Shown here: positions 7,664-16,916 of the stretch, one piece after another
Position numbering within the stretch: the stretch's first letter is position 1
How the letters are laid out: each line of letters opens with the position of its first letter
NCBI GenBank assembly: GCA_034180455.1
Contig: JAXFOG010000021.1
Location: 186,001 to 250,000 of the forward strand
From: JAAZPT01 sp034180455
GTDB lineage: Bacteria > Bacillota > Clostridia > Christensenellales > Aristaeellaceae
Direction: 5' to 3'
Length of the DNA stretch: 64,000 bases
The notes under the pieces: model-generated
Database searches by the model: none
The model's input: only the letters and a program-made list of their open reading frames with translations
What the model was told of the DNA's origin: nothing
Program-made: the position numbers and the translations under genes

Positions 7664-9467
7664 AGTTTTTCTCCTTATATGCGCCAAATAGTAGCAATAT
7701 ACAAATAGGTATGGCAAAGCCTGCTGGCACTGCGTACCTAAGCCAGCCATTTACAGGGCTAAATAGCATACCAAGTGAATATATCATGGCAGGTAGCATT
7801 GGAACTATATTCCCTTTCTTTCTAGCAACAAGCATTGCTGAAATAAATATAGTCATAAATATATATCCACTGCTCATAAAGGCTCCATATATTGTGGTGT
7901 AGCCTGCAAATAGAGCGTTGCCCTCATTTGTCTGCACATTGCTACGAATAAGTGGCTTGTAGCTTTCTATAAGCTCTATGCCATCTATATGCATTGGAGC
8001 GTGTTGCCACCTACCCCAGTCATTAGTTTCTTCAAAGAAGCCTGGTATAACAAACTTGTAGCAAGACTTTATAAAGGCAAGAGCGTAATCCTTGGGATAG
8101 CGTTTGCCAAGCGAGCGCCACACAGAATAAAAAGCTTGCTCACCACCATCTTTAACTTGCTTTACATACGGATCGTCATGATATAGAAATTGATATTTTA
8201 CAGAGTCAGACACATTCTGATAGTAGTTGCCACCTATGGCTTCTATATCTACATAGGGCGCAAGCAAGCTTTTTTCACTATCATTAAGCGCAGATGAGCC
8301 ATGTTTATTAAGCGTGTATCCCATTTGATACAAGGCAACAGATGCATTGCCAAGTTGCTCTTCTTTATCTATGCCCATAAGTTTAAAGGCAAAGGAGTTT
8401 CCGTAGAAAAATAGCAAACCAGACACTAGCATTGAGGCTATTAGCACAAGGCCATTTTTACGCTTTATGAAATAGGCTGCTGAAACGATAATAAACGCAA
8501 GCAAAAGCGCAAGCCCTATATTTCTAAATGCGCAAAGAAAGAAGCTAGCAAAAAATAGTCTTATTGCTTGCTTTATGCTATATTCTTCATGAACGACATC
8601 GTAAATCTCTATTACAAAATAAAGCATGGCTATCGCAAGCAAGCTATCATAGCTGATAATAAATGTTTGCATGAACACTAATGGACTAAACGCACAAAGT
8701 GCCACAAAAGCGTATACAAAGAACCTTGATATATTTAGCTTAAATGCCCTTGCAATAAGCCTAGCCTGAGCAATAGCAGCTATAAAGCCTACGCATACAA
8801 AGTAGCATACAAGGCCTATGGTGTCATTTTTGAGCCATTTCCCTAAGTAATAAAAGGCGCTTATAAACAGCTGATAGAATGCTGGTGCCACCTTACGTGG
8901 CGCAAAGCTACCCTCTATAAAGCCTATCACAAGGCCCGACTCCCAGCGCATGCCACCAGGAAAGAAAAAAACAAAATAGCCTGCCAGCCATATTCCAAAT
9001 ATTGGCAAAGCAAGCAGTAGCATATTTATTTTTTTATTGATTTTATTTTTGTTGATATTGGCGCTCACAAAGCAAAGTAGCTCATATAGCAATACGTATA
9101 TGGCGCATGAAAAGCCTATGAATGAGATAATATATAGAAATAAAGAGCTCTTTATATGTGCTGATAGGCTCGCTCCTCCGTACCTATATATATCGCCTAG
9201 CGCCATGGCGCACAGCGAAAGCATAAGCGATATAAGCACAAGCAATATATCTATTTTTGGCTTTTTGGAAAGGAATCTATAATATCCAGTGCAAGCTAAT
9301 GCAAGCACTATGCAATCACCAATAGTAAATCCCATTAGCGAAGAAAATTTAGGCACGGGATATGAAATACCGAGCCTTGTAAAATATATGTATGCCATAA
9401 CGCTAAGGCTTGCTAGTATAAACGCAAGGAAAGCGTTGACAATTTTAACTTTGTCGTCTTTGCTCAA
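7656..9467 (-). CDS. polytopic membrane protein, GT-C-like, paralog 3
   Basis: A 603-residue protein, third member of the tandem family, with about a dozen membrane segments, the FPGGMRWE loop near residue 169, the TFIISYDSLLAIAMLY segment and the MLFSPVNGWLRY block. The start is TTG at 9467 with AAGGA nine bases upstream, and it is supported by alignment with the paralogs. One base separates it from the ATP-grasp stop codon, so the four genes form one operon. Three side-by-side copies suggest duplication followed by divergence in acceptor or donor specificity. Confidence 0.7.
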   Translation of the reverse strand: MSKDDKVKIVNAFLAFILASLSVMAYIYFTRLGISYPVPKFSSLMGFTIGDCIVLALACTGYYRFLSKKPKIDILLVLISLMLSLCAMALGDIYRYGGASLSAHIKSSLFLYIISFIGFSCAIYVLLYELLCFVSANINKNKINKKINMLLLALPIFGIWLAGYFVFFFPGGMRWESGLVIGFIEGSFAPRKVAPAFYQLFISAFYYLGKWLKNDTIGLVCYFVCVGFIAAIAQARLIARAFKLNISRFFVYAFVALCAFSPLVFMQTFIISYDSLLAIAMLYFVIEIYDVVHEEYSIKQAIRLFFASFFLCAFRNIGLALLLAFIIVSAAYFIKRKNGLVLIASMLVSGLLFFYGNSFAFKLMGIDKEEQLGNASVALYQMGYTLNKHGSSALNDSEKSLLAPYVDIEAIGGNYYQNVSDSVKYQFLYHDDPYVKQVKDGGEQAFYSVWRSLGKRYPKDYALAFIKSCYKFVIPGFFEETNDWGRWQHAPMHIDGIELIESYKPLIRSNVQTNEGNALFAGYTTIYGAFMSSGYIFMTIFISAMLVARKKGNIVPMLPAMIYSLGMLFSPVNGWLRYAVPAGFAIPICILLLFGAYKEKNYE

Positions 9468-9468
9468 A

Positions 9469-10677
9469 CTAATATATCCTTATAGTTTGCATAATTTTTT
9501 CATGTAGAGCGTCTAGCTCTTCTCTGTTATCTCCATAGGCTATGTAGTATCCAGGTCTGTTGGCGCCGTTGCTCGCATCGTGCATTACATCGCCTACTTT
9601 ATTATTTATATATATTTCTACCACGCCAGGGAGCTTCGCTACCTCATCCACCCCCTCAATTGCGTGTATGGTGAAGCTATCGCCATTGCCAAAATCCCTT
9701 ACATCAAAGAATTTAAGCATTACATTGTTTTTGCGTGGGCCACGAGTGAGCTCATTCACTTCTTCACCAAGAGCCTGACGAACGTATAGCTTCATGCTCT
9801 CTACACCACTCATAAGAGGATCTACCACACCGGAAATATTGTTGCCACCACCACGATTGCTCATCTCAACAAGCACAAACTCGCCATTTGTGAACTTATA
9901 CTCATTATGAGTAAGGCCCATGCGCGCGCCAGTTGCGTTCATAAGAGCATTGTCATGTGCTATAAGGGCATCAATATCATAGCGTAGATCCTTGTGGGTA
10001 AAGTAGATTTCATTTGCTATGTTATTTGCAAAGGGATAATGCGTCTTGATGCTTGTAGAAAGATTATGATGCACGCCATTTATGAATATTCCATCAATGG
10101 TAAATTCTCTGCCATCAATAAAATCTTCTGCAATTACGATCTTCTCTCTAGTGCCGTTTCTAAGGCTTTCATCAAAATTCTTTATGATGTCTTCTCGGCT
10201 ATCTATTCTAAAAAAGCCTCTGGCAGCTTGCGAGTTAGCAGGCTTAATAACTATTGTTTTCTTGCCCTTATAAAAATCAAGAGCATCTTCTACTGTCCTG
10301 CATTCTCTAAAATCAGGGCTTGGGAAGCCTTTTTCTTTGCAGAACTTTCTCATCTCTATCTTGCTATGAAAAAGCCTAGCCATTTGTGGCCCGTTGCTTG
10401 CAAGTCCAAGATTATCTGCAATATATGCTACTGTTTCCATACTTATATCGCTTTGGTCGGAAACAACTGCATCTATATTGTTCTCTTTGGCAAATTTAAG
10501 ATTGCTCTCTTTATCAAGAACATCTGCAACATAAGTTTTATCTGCATATTTAAATGCAGGACTATCGGGGTAAAGATTGCTACATATAAGTTTATGGCCC
10601 ATTTCCTTAATTTTTTTGGCTATAGGCACCTGCCATCTGCCCCCTGCAATAAGCATTACCGTTTTAATATAAATCAC
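9469..10677 (-). CDS. ATP-grasp superfamily ligase
   Basis: About 400 residues with the ATP-grasp layout: an N-terminal nucleotide-like fold (MLIAGGRWQVPIAKKIKEMG), a central lobe with VIKPANSQAARGF, and a C-terminal lobe with EMSNRGGGNNISG, which supplies metal and ATP contacts. Such enzymes join a carboxylate, via acyl-phosphate, to an amine or thiol; the substrate cannot be read from sequence. It heads an operon with three membrane glycan-type proteins, so modification of a surface sugar or peptide is plausible. The start is uncertain: TTG 10686, GTG 10677 and ATG 10656 are in frame, and a promoter predicts transcription from about 10685, which argues against the TTG. Confidence 0.8.
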   Translation of the reverse strand: MIYIKTVMLIAGGRWQVPIAKKIKEMGHKLICSNLYPDSPAFKYADKTYVADVLDKESNLKFAKENNIDAVVSDQSDISMETVAYIADNLGLASNGPQMARLFHSKIEMRKFCKEKGFPSPDFRECRTVEDALDFYKGKKTIVIKPANSQAARGFFRIDSREDIIKNFDESLRNGTREKIVIAEDFIDGREFTIDGIFINGVHHNLSTSIKTHYPFANNIANEIYFTHKDLRYDIDALIAHDNALMNATGARMGLTHNEYKFTNGEFVLVEMSNRGGGNNISGVVDPLMSGVESMKLYVRQALGEEVNELTRGPRKNNVMLKFFDVRDFGNGDSFTIHAIEGVDEVAKLPGVVEIYINNKVGDVMHDASNGANRPGYYIAYGDNREELDALHEKIMQTIRIY

Positions 10678-10691
10678 CCACTTCAAAAAAT

Positions 10692-10720
10692 ATATTAATA
10701 CTTATATGTAAAAATGTCAA
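10692..10720 (-). promoter_or_regulatory. promoter of the ATP-grasp operon
   Basis: On the minus strand TTGACA (10720-10715), a 17-base spacer, then TAATAT (10697-10692). The predicted start is near 10685, leaving a very short leader. Confidence 0.55.
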
Positions 10721-10733
10721 TCTTGGGGATTAC

Positions 10734-10763
10734 TTGACAATATGTTACGATATGGTTTATAAT
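10734..10763 (+). promoter_or_regulatory. distal promoter of the LRR protein gene
   Basis: TTGACA at 10734-10739, an 18-base spacer and a perfect TATAAT at 10758-10763. It lies back-to-back with the minus-strand promoter, giving a leader of about 130 bases for the downstream gene. Confidence 0.6.
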
Positions 10764-10851
10764 ATGTTAAGTAATTGTTACGAACATTCTTTGCAATTGT
10801 TTCCAAATTCTAAATTCGCTAATTTTGTATATTATGGCAAAGTTTGCCCCC

Positions 10852-10879
10852 TTGACACTGAGCCGAACGATGTTATGAT
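10852..10879 (+). promoter_or_regulatory. proximal promoter of the LRR protein gene
   Basis: TTGACA at 10852-10857, a 16-base spacer and TATGAT at 10874-10879, followed by GGAGGG and the ATG at 10899. Two tandem promoters would therefore serve one short gene. Confidence 0.5.
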
Positions 10880-10898
10880 ATATTTTCCGGAGGGAGTT

Positions 10899-11507
10899 AT
10901 GAAGAAACTTTTATTGATATTTTTAGCAATATTTATTATATGTGGTGGTGCTGCACTTGCAGAAGAGCCACAGGAAGTTGTTCCAACCGAAGAACCTATT
11001 GTTTCAGATGTTGAGAATACACCAGAGATTACAGAAGAGCCTACTGTGACAGAGCCTGTAAGCACTGCTACACCAAAGCCCGAAGAAAAAGAGACTAGCA
11101 ATGATATTGTAGCCAAGCCTAAAAAGATCTCTGGTGAATTTGAATACTCGCAAAGTGCAAACAGCGTAAGCATCACTGCCTACAAGGGCAAGTCAAAGAA
11201 GGTAAGCATACCTGAGAAAATAAATGGTGTGCTAGTTGATTCCATAGCTGATGGTGCATTCCAGAATAGCAATATTGTTGAAGTGGTGCTACCAGAAGTG
11301 ATCACATCAATAGGCAACAAGGCTTTTAGAGGCTGTGAGGAGCTAAGCTACATCAATTTGCCAGGATCTATTGCAAATATAGGCGAAGATGCCTTTGAAG
11401 ACTGCCACAGCTTGCTAGCATTCGTATCAGAATACAGCTTTGCCTACGGCTATTGCTTGCAACAAAACATACAGTATCAGTGCATTATTCAATCAGAATT
11501 AAACTAA
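10899..11507 (+). CDS. secreted protein with BspA-like leucine-rich repeats
   Basis: A 202-residue protein. The start ATG 10899 follows GGAGGGAG and opens a classic signal peptide (MKKLLLIFLAIFIICGGAALA); the longer frame upstream carries no such feature. After the signal comes a Thr/Glu/Pro-rich linker (about residues 25-75), then LRR_5-type repeats as found in BspA proteins: INGVLVDSIADGAFQNS, VVLPEVITSIGNKAFRGC and INLPGSIANIGEDAFEDC. It is probably exported and may bind host or microbial surface ligands. No anchor is visible, so release or non-covalent binding is likely. It stands alone between two minus operons and has tandem promoters. Confidence 0.8.
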   Translation: MKKLLLIFLAIFIICGGAALAEEPQEVVPTEEPIVSDVENTPEITEEPTVTEPVSTATPKPEEKETSNDIVAKPKKISGEFEYSQSANSVSITAYKGKSKKVSIPEKINGVLVDSIADGAFQNSNIVEVVLPEVITSIGNKAFRGCEELSYINLPGSIANIGEDAFEDCHSLLAFVSEYSFAYGYCLQQNIQYQCIIQSELN

Positions 11508-11537
11508 ACATTTATAATTTTATATTAAGAAAAATAA

Positions 11538-11562
11538 TAAATCAGGCTTATGGCCTGATTTA
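11538..11562. terminator. bidirectional terminator
   Basis: A ten-bp stem TAAATCAGGC/GCCTGATTTA with a five-base loop between convergent genes, T-rich on both exits. It overlaps the stop codon of the minus-strand gene. Confidence 0.75.
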
Positions 11563-13317
11563 TTTATAATATTTAAATATTCCTATATCGCTATCAGGTA
11601 TTGTGCCATAGAGTTTAAGTGTACCACTATCGCCTCTTGCGCTAATTAGATTATTTATATCTTCTACATCTGGTGAATTATTGAGCTTATCTACAAAGTA
11701 AACATTATTTTCATATAATGCGCTTATATCATAGTGCTTTAATCCAGCTTTTTCCATCTGCATAAGGTGCGCGCTAGAATGCACAAGAGTACCTCCCCAA
11801 GGGAAAAGGTTGTATGCTTCTTCCTTTGGCAAGCTTATTCTATTATCTAGGAAAAAGTCTGAGCCATAAATATATATGTTTTTGCTATTCTGTGCTGCAT
11901 AGGCCTCAATCTTGCTTTTGTTTGCGCTTATATTATCCACAAATTTATTAAAATTATATTGGGCTTTCCCAGCGCTAAAGCATAATGAAGAGCAAGCAAA
12001 AATAAGCATTGCAGCTACTGCAGACATAAGGTATTTATTTTTAAATTTAAACAGTGAAAGCACTATCAATAGTATAGTCAGTATAAGAAATCTACCTGTG
12101 ATAAATAATTGTAGGCTTAATGCAAATGCTGCTATATCAAAATATATTGTTTCGCGCTTTGCCGGCTTTATATAAAGATATTCAAAGTCAAGCAGAGTAA
12201 GCATTAGCGTTGGTAACACAATGGATAGCACTGCTCTCATCAACGCCCTTTGCATAATGCAAAGATACACTAAAAGCGCTGCCATAAAAATATATACTAA
12301 TAGAAACACCACAAAATTCGAGCTTTTGCTCCGAATAAGCGTACAGATATGATAGAAGCTTAGCGTCAGAATCATAATAAATACCAATAGCATAGAGGGT
12401 ATTTTTATTATATGGTTATTTATGTACTTAAGCACTCCAGTGCCAAACACACCTGATACATAGCGTTTAAGCGTTTTATAGCTTTCGGCGCTTATTCTGT
12501 CATCCATGGAAAAGTATTTAAATGCGTTTAGATTATATAGTTCATTATCCCAGCCTATTGACTTTAATATCTCATCTTGATTAATAATAAACTCTTCAGC
12601 TTTAGGGAAGTCGTAATTTAAGGTTTGCCCATTCCTAAAGTTTGCATAGTCTGCAGGCTCTATTTTTGCCTTGATAAATTCATCACTAGCATATACGGCT
12701 AGTACTGCAATAACAACCATCAAAACTCTTAAAAAGACTCTTTTTACTAGCTTTATTATGTTGCTATCTTGCTTATATACAATAATAACTAGCATTGCCA
12801 CCCAAAACGCGCAAGCCACAAAGCCACTCTGATGGCGTATGGCAGTAGCCAAAAGTAATGAAGATACCGATAGAGCAAATCTGTTCTTATATAATAAATA
12901 TATTGCTACCACACCCATAAGAGTTGCTGCAGTGGTGTAGGTGGGCATAGCTATTGTAAATATGGATATATAAAGATTTATGATGCCAACGACTATTTTT
13001 ATAAAAATATTCGCCTTACTTTTTAAGAATGTGTACATTCCGTCATATATACACATCTCGCCAAGTAAGGTACATATAATTATAAATGCTGGAAACCATG
13101 GAATATCTGCTATCTTATATAGGTTTGAAATAATAAAGCCTAGAAATATATGAAAATAGCTTGTGCAAGCATAAGGCTCACCCGTCATCCTGCCGGATAG
13201 CACATTCATTATCAATATTTCATCATTGCCATAAAATCTGAGCTCACCCAGTGCCCATACTGCTATGAACAAAAATATAGGTATCATAACAAATAATAAT
13301 TTATTGATTTTTTTCAT
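11560..13317 (-). CDS. polytopic membrane protein, surface-glycan type, paralog A
   Basis: A 585-residue membrane protein with around a dozen hydrophobic segments and a hydrophilic C-terminal domain of about 110 residues. An early exterior loop holds the YGNDEILIMNVLSGRMTGEP stretch, reminiscent of the acidic loop motifs of GT-C glycosyltransferases. The C-terminal domain (YIYGSDFFLDNR, then LFPWGGTLVHSSAH) is shared with the adjacent paralog. Family not recognised with certainty. ATG at 13317 overlaps the upstream stop by four bases and follows AGGAG. It is last in the long operon that begins at 21077. Likely task: transfer or polymerisation of surface sugars, by inference. Confidence 0.6.
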   Translation of the reverse strand: MKKINKLLFVMIPIFLFIAVWALGELRFYGNDEILIMNVLSGRMTGEPYACTSYFHIFLGFIISNLYKIADIPWFPAFIIICTLLGEMCIYDGMYTFLKSKANIFIKIVVGIINLYISIFTIAMPTYTTAATLMGVVAIYLLYKNRFALSVSSLLLATAIRHQSGFVACAFWVAMLVIIVYKQDSNIIKLVKRVFLRVLMVVIAVLAVYASDEFIKAKIEPADYANFRNGQTLNYDFPKAEEFIINQDEILKSIGWDNELYNLNAFKYFSMDDRISAESYKTLKRYVSGVFGTGVLKYINNHIIKIPSMLLVFIMILTLSFYHICTLIRSKSSNFVVFLLVYIFMAALLVYLCIMQRALMRAVLSIVLPTLMLTLLDFEYLYIKPAKRETIYFDIAAFALSLQLFITGRFLILTILLIVLSLFKFKNKYLMSAVAAMLIFACSSLCFSAGKAQYNFNKFVDNISANKSKIEAYAAQNSKNIYIYGSDFFLDNRISLPKEEAYNLFPWGGTLVHSSAHLMQMEKAGLKHYDISALYENNVYFVDKLNNSPDVEDINNLISARGDSGTLKLYGTIPDSDIGIFKYYK

Positions 13318-15077
13318 TGCTCGGCTCCTAACTTATATACTCCTATGTTGGATATACTATCATAAAGTTTAAATTTTCCAGAAATACCTTTTTGTGCAAG
13401 TAGCTTTTCCAAATAATCCCTGCTCCATGGATTATCTTTAACATCAACAAAGTACACATTGTCTTTGGTAAACTCGCTTATATCGTATTGCTCAAGTCCT
13501 GCCTTTGCCATCTGCTTTATATGCGAGGATGAATGCACAAATGTACCACCCCAAGGAAATAGATTATATATGCTTTCTTTGGAAGGATTCATTCTGCTAT
13601 CGGCAGTATAATTTGACCCATACACATATATGTTCTCTCTATTTGCTATTGCATAGCTTTCTATGGCAGTTTTGTTATTGTTCCATCTACGTGCATTTTC
13701 TGCAAAGTCTACAATATGGGATGAAGAATTTATTCCAAACACCATAATTGCAGCAGAAAATATCGCGACTAGCGTTGTCTTTACTTTTTTATCTTTTATC
13801 TCAAATATTGAACTTACAAGCAATAGCAATATTAAAAATATATATTTTTGAAAAATGAACAGAGCAAGCGCTATGCAAACTACTACTATTTCAAAATATT
13901 TATTGAGCTTTGCTTGATCTATTTTCAGATTTTCAAAGCTGATAAATTGCAACATACAAAGTGGCAATACTACGCAAAGTACCGATCTTGGTAGCATTCT
14001 ATGCAGAAGTGCTAAATACAAAAGCAACAGAAGGGCTACTATATACACTATGATATATAACACTTGTTTTTTTGACTTGCGCATAGCATAGATGAGATAT
14101 ATGGCTGGCAATCCAGCGAGAATAAGTGTCATAAGCATTCCTGGAGCACCAAGCATACTATATTTTATATAATCAATAAAATTAGCTAAAGAGAGGTTTT
14201 GCAAGGATGACTTATATTTTTTCAAAATATTTAGACTATCCAAAGTAATTCTATCATCCATAGAAAAATAATTATCAGTATTTAAAAAATAGAGTTCTTC
14301 ATTCCAGTTAATTGATTTTAGTATTTCATTTTTGTTCTGCTCAAATTCCTTTGATTTTGGAAAATCACAATTTACAGCCTGACCATGTCTAAATTCTGCA
14401 TAGTCTTTAGGTTCTATTTTTGCCTTGATAGCTTCATCACTAGCATATACGAGCAATACTGCCAAAGTAACCATCAAAACTCTTAAAAAGACTTTTTTTA
14501 CTAGCTTTAATATATTGAAATTTTGTTTGTACTCCATAATAGCTAGAGTCGCCACCCAAAATATGCAAGCCAAAAATCCACTCTCATAGCGTATTGCAGT
14601 AGCCAAAAGCAAAGCAAATACCGATAGGGCAAATTTATTCTTATATAGCAAGTATATTGCTACCACGCCCATAAGTGTTGCGGCAACTGTAAATGTACAT
14701 TCGCATATTACATAGGCTGATAAAAAAACATTTAAAACAACAGAAAATATCTTAATAAATATATTTGCCTTGCTTTTTAAAAAGCTGTATAGGGCATCAT
14801 ATATGGCTATCTCGCCAAGTAGGATGCATATAATTATTAAAGCTGGATACCATGGCAAATATGCTATTTTGTAAAGGCTAGATAGTATAACGCCTAAAAA
14901 TATATGAAAATAGCTTGTACAAGCATAAGGCTCACCCGTCATTCTGCCAGATAGCGCATCCATTATGAAAACGTCATCATTGGTTCCAAACTGCAAAAAT
15001 CCAAAAATCAATGACGCTATCAGTATGTATAGGGGTGTAAGTATAAATATAAGCCTTTTTGTATCAAGCTTTTTCAT
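13314..15077 (-). CDS. polytopic membrane protein, surface-glycan type, paralog B
   Basis: A 587-residue paralog of the following gene, easily aligned along its whole length: FGTNDDVFIMDALSGRMTGEP near residue 30, ACTSYFHIFLG, TAATLMGVVAIYLLYKN, and the C-terminal NLFPWGGTFVHSSSH block. About a dozen membrane segments. The NDD acidic loop after the first membrane helix is where GT-C enzymes keep a catalytic or metal-binding acid. The start ATG 15077 has AAGGAGAG upstream and lies eleven bases after the mnmG stop, so it reads as part of the same operon. Confidence 0.6.
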   Translation of the reverse strand: MKKLDTKRLIFILTPLYILIASLIFGFLQFGTNDDVFIMDALSGRMTGEPYACTSYFHIFLGVILSSLYKIAYLPWYPALIIICILLGEIAIYDALYSFLKSKANIFIKIFSVVLNVFLSAYVICECTFTVAATLMGVVAIYLLYKNKFALSVFALLLATAIRYESGFLACIFWVATLAIMEYKQNFNILKLVKKVFLRVLMVTLAVLLVYASDEAIKAKIEPKDYAEFRHGQAVNCDFPKSKEFEQNKNEILKSINWNEELYFLNTDNYFSMDDRITLDSLNILKKYKSSLQNLSLANFIDYIKYSMLGAPGMLMTLILAGLPAIYLIYAMRKSKKQVLYIIVYIVALLLLLYLALLHRMLPRSVLCVVLPLCMLQFISFENLKIDQAKLNKYFEIVVVCIALALFIFQKYIFLILLLLVSSIFEIKDKKVKTTLVAIFSAAIMVFGINSSSHIVDFAENARRWNNNKTAIESYAIANRENIYVYGSNYTADSRMNPSKESIYNLFPWGGTFVHSSSHIKQMAKAGLEQYDISEFTKDNVYFVDVKDNPWSRDYLEKLLAQKGISGKFKLYDSISNIGVYKLGAEQ

Positions 15078-15088
15078 CTGGACTCTCC

Positions 15089-16915
15089 TTATTTACGCTT
15101 TAGCCACACCATAAGCACTGCTATATCGGCAGGACTTACTCCACTTATGCGGCTTGCCTGACCCAGAGAGTATGGCTTTAGGTTGCTTAGCTTTTGCCTT
15201 GCCTCCAATCTTAATCCGTCTATATGCATATAGTCTATATCGGGAGAAAGCTTTTTTTGCTCCATATCGCTCATGCGCTCTATCTGCTCTCTTTCACGCT
15301 TTAGATAGCCTTCATAGCGAATATTAAGCAGTACCTGTTCTTTTGCTCCCTCGCTAAACTTATCAAAATCAGGTATCTGGCTTGCTACTGCCTCATAAGG
15401 CACGTCGCTTCTTCTAAGCAGAGCAGCTGGCTTATAGCTTGGCGTATTTGGAGTGTTTTCATCCCCTGGCATCTTTACACGAGAGGAATCTAGCAAGCTA
15501 TTTAGCTCGTCTATTTCTTTTAGTTTCTTATCAAGCCTTCTCATGCGCTCCTCGCTTGCAAGACCTATTTTATAGCCACGCTCTGTAAGGCGAATATCTG
15601 CATTGTCTTGCCTTAGAGATAGCCTATGTTCTACCCTACCCGTCATCATGCGATATGGTTCATTTGTGCCCTTTGTAGTAAGGTCATCTATAAGCACGCC
15701 AATATACGAGCTATCCCTTGTAAGCACAAACGGCTCTTGTTCTTTAACATATAGAGCAGCATTTATGCCAGCGATAAGTCCTTGCGCTGCAGCCTCTTCA
15801 TAGCCACTGCTACCATTAAGCTGGCCTGCAGTGTATAAGCCATCTAGTCTAGAGTATCCAAGGCTCATATTAAGGTCAAGTGGATCTATGCAATCGTACT
15901 CTATGGCATAGGCTGGCCTTGTGATAACAGCATGCCTTAGCCCTGGCACAGTATGATACATCTCACGCTGCACCCACTCTGGCAAGCTTGACGAAAATCC
16001 TTGTGCATACCATTCGGGATAGTCTATTCCCTCTGGCTCCATAAATAGCTGATGTCTATCCTTATCTGCAAAGCGAACTATCTTATCTTCTATGCTTGGG
16101 CAATAGCGTGTGCCGGTTGCGTGAATAAGTCCACTATACATTGGACTTAGGTGTATATTGTCTAGTATTATCTTATGCGTCTGCTCATTTGTATATGTAA
16201 GATAGCACATAGCCTTGTTTTCTGGCTTTTTATCTGTCATAAATGAGAAAGGAACAGTATCCTTATCGCCCTCTTGAGGCTGCATCTCATCAAAGTCCAT
16301 ACTACGCGCATCAAGTCTTGCTGGTGTACCAGTTTTAAATCTTCTTACTCCAAAACCTAGGTCTATAAGGTTTTTTGTGAGTGCCTTAGAATTTTCTAGG
16401 CCCTGGGGGCCACATTCTCTAGCATAGCTACCTATAAGCACACGGCTGTTAAGATATACTCCACTGCAAATTACTGCTGCTCTACATTCCACAACATCGC
16501 CAGAGGCTACTTTTACTCCACAGACCTTGCCATTTTTAGTAAGTATCTCTGCAGCTTCTGCCTGCCAAATGCTTAAGTTTTCCGTAGCAAATAGCAGATT
16601 TAGCATAGTATGCTGATACATGCGCTTATCTTCCTGTGCTCTAAGGCTATGTACTGCTGGGCCCTTTCCTGAATTTAGCATACGGCTCTGTATACTAACT
16701 GCATCGGCAGATAGACCCATCTGTCCACCTAGAGCGTCTATCTCTCGCACCAGATGTCCCTTGCCTGTGCCACCTATTGATGGATTGCATGGCATAAGCG
16801 CTATTCCGTCTATGCTAAGAGTAAGCAAAAGTGTATTTAGTCCAAGTCTAGCACTAGCTAGAGCAGCCTCCACTCCAGCATGGCCTCCACCTATTATAAC
16901 TATATCGTATCGCAT
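15089..16915 (-). CDS. mnmG: tRNA uridine-34 carboxymethylaminomethyl enzyme MnmG
   Basis: A 608-residue FAD protein (older name GidA) that works with MnmE to install the aminomethyl-type group at C5 of the wobble uridine of several tRNAs. The N-terminus MRYDIVIIGGGHAGVEAALA is the FAD-binding Rossmann motif, followed by the family signature CNPSIGGTGKGHLVREIDALGG and later SRLDGLYTAGQLNGSSGYEEA; the C-terminus ISGVSPADIAVLMVWLK is typical. The start is ATG 16915, since the longer frame adds 15 residues that belong to the upstream gene's end. It is unusually placed inside a surface-glycan operon, one base after a TtcA-like gene, rather than next to mnmE. Confidence 0.95.
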   Translation of the reverse strand: MRYDIVIIGGGHAGVEAALASARLGLNTLLLTLSIDGIALMPCNPSIGGTGKGHLVREIDALGGQMGLSADAVSIQSRMLNSGKGPAVHSLRAQEDKRMYQHTMLNLLFATENLSIWQAEAAEILTKNGKVCGVKVASGDVVECRAAVICSGVYLNSRVLIGSYARECGPQGLENSKALTKNLIDLGFGVRRFKTGTPARLDARSMDFDEMQPQEGDKDTVPFSFMTDKKPENKAMCYLTYTNEQTHKIILDNIHLSPMYSGLIHATGTRYCPSIEDKIVRFADKDRHQLFMEPEGIDYPEWYAQGFSSSLPEWVQREMYHTVPGLRHAVITRPAYAIEYDCIDPLDLNMSLGYSRLDGLYTAGQLNGSSGYEEAAAQGLIAGINAALYVKEQEPFVLTRDSSYIGVLIDDLTTKGTNEPYRMMTGRVEHRLSLRQDNADIRLTERGYKIGLASEERMRRLDKKLKEIDELNSLLDSSRVKMPGDENTPNTPSYKPAALLRRSDVPYEAVASQIPDFDKFSEGAKEQVLLNIRYEGYLKREREQIERMSDMEQKKLSPDIDYMHIDGLRLEARQKLSNLKPYSLGQASRISGVSPADIAVLMVWLKRK

Positions 16916-16916
16916 A

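Noticed and set aside
7664..7750. 29-residue N-terminal extension of membrane protein paralog 2
   Set aside because: It overlaps the coding end of paralog 3 and does not align to either paralog; ATG 7663 has AAGGAG.
10734..10898. 55-residue N-terminal extension of the LRR protein
   Set aside because: It spans two promoters and hides the signal peptide that begins at ATG 10899.
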